Shown here piece by piece: positions 25,986-38,300 of a stretch of 64,000 nt of DNA (position 1 is its first letter; each line of letters starts with the position of its first letter). The stretch spans positions 3,100,001-3,164,000 of the forward strand of contig JAPXFQ010000787.1 in assembly GCA_028564705.1 (NCBI GenBank), in the 5' to 3' direction. This DNA is from Apricaphanius iberus. Its lineage: Eukaryota; Chordata; Actinopteri; Cyprinodontiformes; Aphaniidae. Position numbers and translations under genes: made by a program. The notes under the pieces are model-generated. The model did not search any database and was not told the origin of the DNA. It was given only the letters and a program-made list of their open reading frames with translations.

Positions 25986-26214
25986 CTTGTGTTTAGTCCC
26001 AGGTTTTTTTGTTTACAATGTCAGAATCACACAATAATCTTCTTGAACTATGTGTCAGCTCAGATTAAAATCACATTTTATACTAATCAGTAAAGTTGTC
26101 ACACAGGCGCTGAAAGGATATGCTACAGTAATGGTTCACAGTACCAGTAAATAAAACTTAAGCCATTTATATCTCCGTAAGTCATTCAAGCTGATTGCTC
26201 TCAGATATCCATTA

Positions 26215-26390
26215 AAGACAGAATTTTGAGATTCAATTTAGAATATTCTGAGAAAAAAAGTTAAAATAATAAAAAAAAGTCTGAATATTTTAAGAAAAAA
26301 GAAAATTCTAAGATAAAACAAAAATATTCTTAGAAAAGTCTGAATATTTTTGAGAATATTCTAAGAGTCAAAATATTCTTAGATTACAAT
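26215..26390. repeat. imperfect AT-rich tandem repeat
   Basis: Loose repetition of TCTGAATATTTT and GAATATTCT(A/T)AGA with A-rich spacers. Some copies are mutually inverted, so it could also be a fold-back fragment. Confidence 0.55.
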
Positions 26391-28859
26391 GGTATAGTTC
26401 CAGTCAAATCACATTTATTCGTCAGAATGAGCTAATCAAAGTCTAGTGATGAATTCAGTTAAAAACCCTTTCTTTTACTCAGACTGAGACTGACCCATTT
26501 AGAAAACTAGATTAAATTGGTAGACGTACCTCGACAGACTTGTAGCCATAATTGCAGCAAAAGTTGGCTCATCCAATTAGCTCTCTAAAAGCTGTTCATT
26601 CGCTCAACAATGGCATTTTTAAGCAGAAGCATCACCTCATCCCCTTGCCACAACAACATATTTCAGAGGCTGCAGCAGCTGAACAGTTTAGATTGTAGTT
26701 AGTTGCTTTTTTTTACCAGCCACCGCCTGCAGTGTTTTGAGTCCAATTAAACCCATACACCCTTATGTCCACTCAGAGTACATGTGGAAGTCTGCCTCCT
26801 TACCACTTTTTTTAATGTTTTTTGCCTTTGTCCCCCACTTCACACGCAGACAAACACACGCCAAGCGGTGAGTCTAATTTTCAGGAGCTGCCGCTGCACA
26901 GCACGTGTGCAGTAGTGCTGTCTAAAGCTTTCCAGGTGCCCGGAATATATAACATGCAGGCAATGCATTCAGAAAGAACAGGCCATTGTTTCGGACAGTT
27001 TTCCTTATAAGGAGAACCAGGTGTGGGGGAATGCTTCAGGAAGAAATATGGTGATAGAGGATTTGTAGTCTGCTTGTATTAAAAAGAAAGTGCAGCTCCT
27101 GTTTAAACACTCCAAGAGGGAAAAAAAATCTGTAACGGTTGATTTAACAGAAGATGATGGAGTGGTTGTTGGACTGATGGAAACTCCGTCTTGGTCTACT
27201 GGCAAAAACGCTACGGGGTGATGTCGAGGTTGTCAGATCTCAGAACGTCTGAAATATGAAAGTGAAGAAGGTTGGATCAGACCGAGACATCCCCCGTGTG
27301 GGTTCTGGTGTCATCCAGAAGCTGCGGGAGGGTAATCAGCGTGCAGTTAAATACAGCGTGTTTGATTCCCACATCCAGCTGCAACGCTTGGAGTCCTGGT
27401 CCAAACTGGGATTAACCCACTTGTGAGTGAATAATGAGCTGGAAGCTATAATTGGCCCCTGCTTTCTGTCACCTACAAGCTAAACCAGGATCCGACATAT
27501 ACAGGTGCTCATGAAGATGACCTGCTAAAGCTATGTTTATGTCCTTTTGAAAGTGTTTTTTGAAGCGTTACGAATAAGTTGACAACCTTTTCACGCGTAA
27601 CACAATATTTGTTTTTGTAATTCAACTGAGAAACAAGTGAATTGTAGAAGAGTAGGATGAAAATAACAGCAAAAACCAGATTACATTTCAACTAACACAA
27701 CACTGAACTAACATTCAGTCTACTTTAGTAGGAGTCTGTTAGCATCTATATATCGATTTGGCAACAATTGCCCGTTATCACTATCAGAACTTCCAGGTTA
27801 TTTTACCTGAACGTCATAATATGCAAGTGTCTCCATTTTACGGGGCCGGCCTGAAACAGCCACTCTCCGGACCATTTCAGGAATCCAACAATGACCTACC
27901 TTAGGATCTGAACTCGGAAACGGCCCATTAGAGTTGCTGGGTGGGGCTTGTGGTCAACTCACGCTGATTGGTTGGAGACTATATCAGCAGATGTCGTGAA
28001 ACAACCAGCATTTGTAAAGTTGGAAGAGTTGCTGGTGAAGATAGCAAACAGAAACACGGCAACCATCCCTGCTTGTTTCACTGCCGACCTCTCGTGATTC
28101 TCTTCTGTCATCACTCATTGCCGAAAGAGTCGCTGTATGCGGGCGGACATCTTAGCAAATTCCTTAAAGGGCCCATTTTGAATGGAGACGACAGCCGAGA
28201 GGACGAAGCCAGCGTATTTTCCCTGTCACCTTCCTCTCTCCCAGTAACGTCTCTCAAAGCTCGTACAGCGAAAACGGGAAAGATTCCCCAAATCTCTGAG
28301 ATTTTTGGGGATGTGTCTGCCCACATCTGTCTTCACATGCCTCTACTGAGTTTCTGCGACATTTTCTTCTGAATTCTGACATAACTTTTCAAAAATGTAT
28401 TTCTGTGAAGTTAGCCAGCAGTGGTCAAATGTTTGAGGCTTCCGGTAAAAAAGTGAAGATTAAATGTTAAAATGGATAATAGTTCAGAGTATGATTCTTG
28501 AGCTGTGTTGTTTTTTGCACCAAACTTTCCATCTGGAGTTGAGGCTAAAAGTTTAAAAATTGTTCAACAGACCCGTCTGGATGTTGTTATAAGGCCTCTG
28601 TCATCAAGCTCCGCTCTTTGGTTTCGACATTTGAAGAAAACCAGAGATTGTTGACACGTGTCGACACATCTAGTGTGGACCAAAGGATTCTGCAGCTGCT
28701 TCAGTGCCGCTGGCGGTTTCCAGGCAGCCGTTCTTGATCACTCCGGTTTCAGGCAATTTTCAAAATCGTGATTTACCAATGTCAACGTAGGTTTTGTCTG
28801 TTTTCCCGTGTTTTTCTACAGCTTTTGGTTATTTAACGTGTTTGCCAGCCGGTATGAAA
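26391..28859. other. region without a recognisable gene
   Basis: The longest frame, 134 codons at 27968-28372 (+), has no recognisable domain. I see no splice-linked coding pattern. Confidence 0.5.
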
Positions 28860-29420
28860 TCCCATTATATCCCAGAACCCATCCATTAAGCTCCAACTTT
28901 GTCTCGTCAGTCCACAGAATATTTTCCCCATAGTGTTGAATTGTGGGATGGTCTGTTGTGTTCTTTTTGGTTGGCAGTGGTTTTCACCATGAAACCCTCA
29001 CATGGAGGCCACTTTGGTCTAGTCTCTCTTTCTTATTGATGAATCACAAACGGGATGATCTTTTTATTTTTTTTGTGAGCTCCTAGGTGAATTGTGGATA
29101 TGCTATTCATGTAATTTTGATAGGCCGCCCAGTTCTGGGAAGGTTCACCTCTCTGCAATGTTTCCATGTGTACCAATGACTTTATAACACCCTCCAGACT
29201 GATAGATATTAATATTTCGTTCTTGAATCTTTATATATGGAGGCATTATTTGTTTTTTGTTTTTTTATTCTTTACGCCTTTTTCATGTTGCCTGGCAGGT
29301 TCTATTAAGGTCATTTCTAGGATTCTACATCTCAGGCCTTTACCAGGGTAAGACTTGAGTTTTAGCTGTGGATAACCGGTTAATTTGTGGTTGAACAAAG
29401 GTCGACATGGTTGTATTTGG
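28860..29420. repeat. teleost DNA-repeat copy (family M2)
   Basis: CTCGTCAGTCCACAGAATAT, GTTCTTTTTGGTTGGCAGTG, TTTATAACACCCTCCAGACT and GATAGATATTAAT occur in the order of a common fish DNA element whose antisense strand encodes a transposase. Here the protein is too decayed to read. Confidence 0.5.
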
Positions 29421-30309
29421 TCATATTGAGAGAATCTGATGAATGTAGGTTTGACAGAAGAGTAAACCCATAAACAGCCCTTAGATGTACCTGTTTCTAA
29501 GGTGAACTTACTCCAGTTCCCTGAGCTTTTTACAGCTTTTTACAGGCTTATTCATCACAAAATGTTAAAGATTACACCAGGCGTAGACAATTTCCGCTCC
29601 CTTGAGAACCTTCATGTTAAATTGAGCGAGGTTTATATCATGACATAAAACGGTAATTGTTTTTTGTTTGTTTCCTGAGACTCCTCAGCGCTCCTGCAGC
29701 ATCAGTCGGCAGAAGGTAAAACCCTCTGCGGAACATGGATTATTTGAACAATTAATTCCTTACTTGTTTCCATTTGCAGGTAATGGTGCCAGTAATTGAT
29801 GAAAATGTAGCTCAACAATTCAGTTTGTACCTCATGTTAATAATTTGGTTGATTATTTAGAGAGTTAACTGAGAAATTAGAAAATTAATAAAAAAATGAT
29901 AAAAGAAGCTCACTCAAAAAAAGGCTAGGGGAATTTTTTGTTTTTCCATTTTTTTTAAATACCCTTATCATTTGACTTTTATCATTTTTATGTATATTCA
30001 CTAATATTAGCAAAGCTCCAAAAAGCATCTAACTTCTTTTAGATTCACTATGATTTTTGGGTGCTTTTGAATGGCCAGCTGGAAACTAAGGTTGTAATTG
30101 TACATTTAAACGTGTGATTTTTTTTTGGTACAGCCCTGTCGGGTCTGTACAGCTGTTTTCTACCTGAACACATGCTGTATGTTTATGCGCTGAACTCAGA
30201 GTGCTGTGCAAAGTTCCTCCACCCCAATCTGTCAATTAACTCTGCTAATTGGGAACAGTATTGGTTTCAAATGCAGCTATAGTAGAAAAAGAAAGATGGC
30301 TACCATAAC

Positions 30310-31000
30310 AAATGTATTCATAAAGCACAATTAAAAAATAGCTGACCAAAGTGCTATTTAGAGCGAATGAGATCAAGAAAACACACACGAGGTGTAACTA
30401 TTGAAAATAAAAAGGATTAAAATACATAAACCAGGTAAGCCAAAGAAAAGAGAAAATAAGCCAAGCGATTTAAAAGGAGCCAAGTAATTAAGGGTTAAAA
30501 GCTAAATAATGAGTTTTCAGGCAAAATCTAAAAGTGGTAAGTGATGGGTCCAGTCTAATCTGCCGGGGTAGTTGGTTCCAGAGTTCAGGGGCACAGAGAT
30601 CTGCAATGGATTCTGGGAATACGTAACAAATGGTGATCGGCTGATCTGTGGGGCCGACATTGTGTTTTGGGATGGAGGGGCAGCTGGGGGCCGGACCATT
30701 AAGAGATTTGTAAACAAAGGTGTGTATACCGAACTAAATAGGGAGCCAATGCGGATTTGCCAGGATCGGGTTAATGTATTGTCTCTGACCTGAGCAAGTC
30801 AGTCATCAAGCAGCTGCATTCTGAATCATTTGGAGAGGAGATATTTAGGATTTATTGATACTATAAAGGACAGAGTTTGAGTAATCGACCCTAGAAGTAA
30901 AAAATGCATAAATCACTAACTCGAGATGATGTCTCTTTAAAATGGGCTTCAATTTAGCAAGACGTCTCAACTGAAAAAAAAAGAAAAGCCCAAATCCATT
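30310..31000 (-). mobile_element. L2-like LINE remnant, antisense
   Basis: Parallels the antisense LINE at 40536-41182: GTTGGTTCCAGAGTTCAGGG, AGGGAGCCAATGCGGATT, GCAGCTGCATTCTGAATCAT, GAGTAATCGACCCTAGAAGT. The reading frame is broken. The 3' end lies at the left near GCTGACCAAAGTGCTATT. Confidence 0.6.
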
Positions 31001-32097
31001 CGAACTCCAAGATTTGTGATGGAAAATTTAAGATTGGATGAAAAAAATGTCGTAATGACTGCAAAAAGATGACCTCTCTGTTAGCATCATTTAAGTGGGG
31101 GAAATTAGATGAGCCAGCTCTTTACAAAACAAAGGCAGTCAAGGAAAGGTAGTATGGAATCGTGGGGTTGTAAGAAGACATTTACCTTGCACATAGCTAC
31201 AAGTAGCACCAAATGAGCCAGAACTGCTTATTTTGCAATTAATTTATATTGGCAGAATCCCCATTGATAATAGTTGTTTTCCCAACAGCTGCCCTTGCTG
31301 CGTTCAGTTACAACTGGGAAACTAGGCTTTGGACATATCAAAACTACTCCAACGTTATTTTAGCATGATTTATTCTGAAATAATTGCAAAGTATTATTTA
31401 ACATTTCTAAACATTAACACTGACTTTTTAAGTGGATATATTATTTTCTACTTTGGCTATGTCTACTTGTACTTTTCTGTTTTTATTTATTTTTTAAATC
31501 CAACCAATTTTTAATTAAGTTCCATATTCTCAACTTTAGAGAACATTAAAGATTTGTTCATTTCAGAAATTGGAATACAGGAAAAAGGTTATTTTAGAAT
31601 TCTGATCAAATTAGAAAAAAACAAAAACTCGTATTTATATTTTTCTTTAATAAAGTATACTAAAGACGTACAAAACGGTGATTTTAAAACCACTAAATAA
31701 GCACAGGGACTGAGGTTTTAGTGTATTGCTGCACTCCCACTGGAAACAGCATCTTTCTCCAGGCTGCACGTTGTAGTTTTGCTTAAACAGCTTGCACGAA
31801 TGGATGCTACTCCAGCTGCAGGGGAAAAAAAGCATTGCCTTGTTCTTCCATGTAACGACAGACTACCAACTGAAATTCAACATTCTGCTGTCTGACGTTT
31901 TTGATACAACCTCAGCATCTGTCCATGTGGCAGCAGCCAGTTCCCATGCAGCTTCCTCGTCGCCCTGTCTGTTTTTTTCTGGGTTGAAGGGGTTTGGACA
32001 CCGTCGGTGACTTCCAATGAACTTTAGTGGTGAAGAAATGCTGTCCCTTGCTCCTTCACTTACGCACTTTCTCCTTCTTATGTTGGTTTTGTGGCAG
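31001..32097. other. col15a1: region just upstream of the first col15a1 exon seen
   Basis: AT-rich, with no ATG-led hydrophobic segment ending at a phase-1 donor that would serve as a signal-peptide exon. Presumably intronic. Confidence 0.5.
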
Positions 32098-32345
32098 GCC
32101 CCAGTTCTCAAAGCTCGCTGGACCTGACGGAGCTGATCGGCGTTCCCCTTCCCCCCTCCGTCTCATTTGTCCCCGGATTCGAGGGCTACCCGGCCTACAG
32201 CTTTGGCCCACATGCAAACGTCGGTCGCCTCACAAGGTCGTTCATCCCAGATCCGTTCCATCACGACTTTGCCATCACAGTGACAGCGAAGCCAACCACA
32301 CGACACGGCGGTGTGCTCTTCGCCATCACAGATGCATATCAGAGA
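32098..32345 (+). CDS. col15a1: col15a1 exon: first part of TSPN/LamG domain
   Basis: Acceptor ...GTTTTGTGGCAG ends at 32097 and donor GTAAAG starts at 32346. The exon enters with two bases of a split codon (phase 1 upstream) and leaves in phase 0. It encodes [20 protein letters not shown] through [13 protein letters not shown], the first strands of the laminin-G-like TSPN fold. The open frame extends back through the acceptor but has no ATG, so this is an internal exon. The upstream exon with the signal peptide was not identified. Confidence 0.93.
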
Positions 32346-35300
32346 GTAAAGAATCATCATTGTTTCTTCTTCTCTTCATGTTTGCAATATGAGCTTGTGT
32401 GACCCATCAGGCTGATATCTTTTATTTGCTCTGGTTGCACTGATAAGATCGTGCAGTTAGGTGTAGCCCTGTCAGAGGTGGAAGACGGGGCCCAGAAAGT
32501 CATACTGTACTACACAGACTCGGAAGCAAGAGGTGGGACCCAGGAGGCAGCTTCTTTCAAAATGGGAGACCTGACAGGACGATGGGCGAGGTTTACCCTG
32601 GCTGTGCAAGGAGCAGAGGTCAGTGGGACGGATTTGGGTTGTTTTTAAGGAAAATTTGCTTCTCTGTTAGAGAATAAAAGCACATACGTTTAAAAGTCTG
32701 CCAAATTTTATCTTTAAAATTGGTCCTTATTTTTTGAATGTATTTTTTCCTTACAATCTTTTATGCCAGAAAGGAAAAATGATGTTTTTAATATATTAAA
32801 CAAGTTAGGGTTATAACATAAAATTATCTTGTAATCATGTGTAAAAACCTACTCAGAGCTAAAAAATGTGCCTAAAAAAGCGGAACAAGAACAAGCCCAT
32901 GTTTCTCATTAGTAGAGAAAGTAAACTGAATTCATTTTACTCATATTAGAGAACAGGAATAAACTATAGATTAACAAAGAAGGAATCAATCTAATCATCA
33001 TAGCTGAACTGTGCTTTTCTTTAGCTCTGAGGAACTATACATGTAGACTTTACAGTTTTTCAAATATCAATTACTTCATGAGATACAAAAAGTTAGTCAT
33101 TTAATTGTTTATTCATACCATATATGAATCTTGTGCATTGTATTCTTACTGTAACCACATTGAACAAAAATAATAGTTCTATTGAGTCACATGGCTCTCT
33201 CTAAGGACTTTTTTTCCTCTTTCAACTGTCTGTCTGTCTGTCCACCCAACAACCCACTTATCCATCCATCCATCCACCCAACCAGCCGGCCAGTTTGTAG
33301 CACCAAAACAAGGATTCCCCTCCGTTTTACATTTTTATTACTTTTACACATGAACCATGCCCACTAAAATTTTCCTTTTTTTGAAGAAACAATCCGCTTT
33401 GTTGGCCTTAGAGATTTTTTTTCTATCCATCCCCTCACCTATATTTCTCAATACCCGGTTGTCTGATTTGCTTAGAGGGTTATTTTGTCTTCAGGCTGTT
33501 ATGTAAGCCAGGAATACTGAATAACCAGTGAATGGCGCTTCCAGACAGAGGTTTTTTTATAGAACCATCACTTGAGACACCCTCACTGTACTCTGGTGAT
33601 CTCCATTCCACTCAGTGTGAAAATATTAGCACAGATTAGCTGGACCTCTGATGAATTAGTTCAGCGACTATAAAAGGGAATGAATATGTTTCCAATCGAT
33701 TATTTTATCCATCCATCCATTTTCTAGATGCATATCTCCAGCTGTCAACGGGCGAGAGGCGGGGTACACCCTGGACAGGTCGCCAATCCATCACAGGGCC
33801 ACATAGAGACAGACAGGACAAACACACTCACACCTAAGGACAATTTAGAGTGATCGGAGGGAACCCACACATGCATGGGGAGAACATGCAAACTCCATGC
33901 AGGAAGGCCCTGCAACCCACAACCCTCTTGCTGCAAGGCAACAGTGTTAACCACTGCGCCGTCAAAAGAGCCTATATTGTTGATCTTGAGTGATTCATAA
34001 AAGCAATAAAAGAGGGTTAAACATCCAAGTCGATTGATACTTTTGATAGGCAGTCAGTAGCTCTCAGGAGTGATATTTTAAGACAACATTGACAACATCT
34101 TTCGTGATGTGGTAATCGTGTCATCAGCAAGTTTTAAAAATCACAGCAGAACCTGATCTGCTGCATTTGCCAGTTATGACTTACATGACATATTTTATTT
34201 CTATAGAAAGACATTTCTTGCTCAGTACTTTTGTTTGCGTGTTTATCTTTAGAATATTTCACGCGTCGGTGCTCGTTTTTGTTTCTCTTTTCCCTTCAGA
34301 TCCGTCTCTACATGGACTGTGAGGAATACCACAAAGTGGCCTTCACCAGGAGCTCCCAGCCGCTGACGTTCGAGGCCAGCTCAGGGATCTTTGTGGGGAA
34401 TGCCGGTGGAACAGGCCTTCCTCGGTTTGTGGTGAGTCTCTTACTTACTGTGCAGGAGTGCAGAGTGCAGAGTGCAGCCCAGCATTTTTTTTGGAACAGA
34501 AAGCCCTTCAGGATAATCCAGTTCCTTCTACTCCTCATTCCTGATGTCAGAGCGTTTGGATCAATGAGCTCACAATGACGATTAAATCCAGATCCAGAAT
34601 GCAGAGGCAGATGTGATGTTTGGGTGGTTGTCTCCATTGCCTTTTCTGATGTGAACACAGTCATCCTTGTTGGCAGCTTTATGGCCACCATATGAGACCA
34701 CAGAATGAAAGACCACATGTGTCTGAGGATTGTCTTCTCCGATGAGAGCTCATAAACGGCAAGCTGATTTACTGGTTTGAAATATGAGGTCCTCTCTCTC
34801 TTGTCTGTTGGCCCAATCTGAGTGCAAGTGGAGATTTGAAAGTGGACCTAATCACTGATAAATATGCTTGCATAGAAAGCCCAATCGCCCACAGTGGCTG
34901 TTAAAAATGCTCAGGAGTTTACATGTAGCTAGTTAGATGCAAGCAGCCCTCAGTTTTATTGTGAAAGACAATAAAACAGTACATTTTTCAGTATTATTTT
35001 TACAATCATCTGTGGATTCAAGATGAGTAACAATGACTGACTATAATGGGGGAAATAGTTTAACGTAAAATGAAGATCATTGGTTTGAACTGATCTAAAC
35101 CTGGTCATAAAGGTCGCAATTTAATATTAAAAACACAACAATATCCCCAGAACAGATCGTTTTCACAGATTTTACTGCTATGAAATCCCTTTTTGTCTCC
35201 AAACTGTCCATCCTTTCTTCCATCCACCAATCCATCTGTCCATCCATCCATCCTACATTTATCCATCTTACCATCCATCCATCCTACATTTATCCATCCA

Positions 35301-38300
35301 GTCTCCATCCATCCATCCATCCATCCATCCATCCATCCATCCTACATTTATCCATCCAGTCTCCATCCATCCATCCATCCTACATTTATCCATCCAGTCT
35401 CCATCCATCCATCCATCCTACATTTATCCATCCAGTCTCCAGCCATCCATCCATCCATCCATCCATCCTACATTTATCCATATAGTCTCCATCCATCCAT
35501 CCATCCAGCCATCCATAGTCTTTATCCATCCATCCACCAGTCCACATCCATCCATCCGTTCATCCATCCATCTGTCCATCCATCCATCCTACATTTATCC
35601 ATATAGTCTCCATCCATCCATCCATCCATCCATCCATCCTACATTTATCCATCCAGTCTCCATCCATCCATCCATCCTACATTTATCCATCCAGTCTCCA
35701 TCCATCCATCCATCCTACATTTATCCATCCAGTCTCCAGCCATCCATCCATCCATCCATCCATCCTACATTTATCCATATAGTCTCCATCCATCCATCCA
35801 TCCATCCATAGTCTTTATCCATCCATCCACCAGTCCACATCCATCCATCCGTTCATCCATCCATCTGTCCATCCATCCATCCTACATTTATCCATATAGT
35901 CTCCATCCATCCATCCATCCATCCATCCATGCTACATTTATCCATCCAGTCTCCATCCATCCATCCATCCTACATTTATCCATCCAGTCTCCATCCATCC
36001 ATCCATCCATCCATCCATTCTACATTTATCCATCCAGTCTCCATCCATCCATCGTACATTTATCCATCCAGTCTCCATCCATCCATCCATCCATCCATCC
36101 ATCCATCCTACATTTATCCATACAGTCTCCATCCATCCATCCATCAATCCATAGTCTTTATCCATCCATCCACCAGTCCACATCCATCCATCCGTTCATC
36201 CATCCATCTGTCCATCCATCCATCCTACATTTATCCATATAGTCTCCATCAATCCATCCATCCTACATTTATCCATCCATCCATCCATCCATCCATCCTA
36301 CATTTATCCATATAGTCTCGATCCATCCATCCATCCATAGTCTTTATCCATCCAGCCACCAGTCCTCATCCATCCATCCATCCATGCATTCTTCCCTTCA
36401 TCCATCCAGCCATTAATTGTCTCTTTGTCTGCCCCTACTTTTCCTTCCTTCCTCTTTTTCTCTTGCAGTTTTTGTTGTTGTTGTTGTTATTTAAAACCTG
36501 ACCCCTGTATATGTGTCTGCCATAACTTCATAGTGAACTCTGACCATTTGTCATTTTAAAATAAAATTGGATATGATGGACTGACTAAGTTTGGAGTTTG
36601 GACATCAAAGATTGGATTCTTATCCGACGGTTAACGAGCAAGTTCATCTAATGGAAAAACCAGAAGTTGTTAGAGGATAAGAGGAGGAGGAAAACAGATT
36701 CCTATCATAATTTTTTTTACATCATTGAGATTTTATTGGACAAATCTGAGAAGCTTTCAAAGAACTTGTTTCAAATAAAAAGCTTGGTATGTTTTAATGA
36801 ATTTAGGGTTTCATTTTCAGCTTTCAAAAAAAATTAAATAAAATAAAATGTATTTTCATTTCTAATTCTACAACTCGGATGCTGTGACATTTTTCTGTAT
36901 AGTCGTCATTCTCTATCATCCAGTGATTAACCTCAGTGTTAATCTTTGTATCTTTTTCTTCTCTAACCATGGAGGAAAGAATGTATTGTAGCAGCTGTAC
37001 GCTCGGCAGCAACCAAAACATCTTCGCCTTATTTCACGACTACTGTAAAATAGGGTTTTCACTCGATTTGGGTTTTATTAAATCTGTAAATTAGTTATTC
37101 CTTTGCATTGTAATGAACTGGCATTGACCTGTTTAGTGGATTCACTCCCTTTGTGGTGATGTCACCCCTGACATATCTTTGCTTCTATAACATTTCTATC
37201 AAAATTTATCAAGATCTCACATTCATGATCTACAACAACTCCTTGAAGAATCAACTAGCATGAGAGTCAATAACAATTGTCCCTCTGGGATCAATAAAGT
37301 ATTTTTGAATATAAATTTTGGTTACCTAACCCTACAGTGAGAGCTTGCTCATGTAGACGCTCAGGAGTTATGAACCTCGAATATGGTTACCATAAGACAA
37401 GTGATCTTATTCATAGGCTTCTACCCATCCCCTCAGAGTACGCTCCGTGTCTTTCATCACTCCCCTGCCCCTCTACATTCAGACGAGGAGGAGCAGTAGT
37501 GTCTGTTCAGCTGCTCAGTGTTTGAGTTGGCAGTTCAGTCAGAGATCATCTCTCCGAGAGCAATAACAGGCCCGATTCTGCGTGGCTCCCTCTGCAGTCG
37601 TATTCTCACTCCTGACTTCGGAAGAACCCATCGGAAGAAGAAAATTTTTTTTAAATAACTACTGGGTCTAACATGTGGTCTCTATCCAACTCTGGAGTTT
37701 GATTTAGTGAGACTTGGTGAACAGCATTTATGAGCCATGGTTTCACTAGCAAGGACCATGCATCATAGATAGTGATTAAAGGTTTATTGAATGAACGGTG
37801 AGAACGGAAGTCTGGGGAGACGAGCCGATGAGGTCAGGAGGTAGACTCAGTGTGGGGGTGCAGTCTTCAGGAATTCGTCTTTCCTGTGCCTGCTCAGGAC
37901 CCCCAAGACAAACATGAAAGAAAGAGATGTTAGAAAAGGATAGGACTGTGAGTAGGCTAAACGAGAGGTAGAGGATGGAGGGAAGGGAGGAGGGGATGAG
38001 GGTCGAAAGGGATGAAGGGATGAGGGAAGGGTTGAAGGCATGAGGGTCGAAGGGATGAGTGAAGGTTCGAAGGGATGAGAGGATAAGGGTCGAAGGGATG
38101 AGGGTCGAAGGGGTGAGAGGATGAGGGTCGATGGGTCGAACATGTGGGTTCGAGGGGACGGAATTTAAGGGTGTAGAGCAGTAAAGAAGACTGAGGTTAG
38201 ACCAGGGATTGGGTCGGGTAGAGAGGGGTGTGAACGAACGTGACAGACGTTGAACGTGAAGCGAGCCTGGCTTATATAGATCGCTGACTGATTAGTGAGG

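Noticed and set aside
27968..28372. 134-codon + strand frame
   Set aside because: No family motif, and no start or splice support; likely chance.
29166..29351. Hydrophobic short frame ending at a good donor (CCAGG/GTAAGA), considered as the col15a1 signal-peptide exon
   Set aside because: The donor would leave phase 2, but the next exon needs phase 1; the sequence also lies in an M2 DNA repeat.
29690..29720. Possible micro-exon between CTCAG and GGTAAAACC
   Set aside because: No frame or homology link to col15a1; splice-like words of this quality occur often by chance.
34308..34718. 136-codon antisense frame
   Set aside because: Shadow of the TSPN exon on the other strand.
35180..36315. 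Long Ser-Ile-His-Pro and antisense Gly-Trp-Met-Asp frames
   Set aside because: Pure translation of the CATC array.
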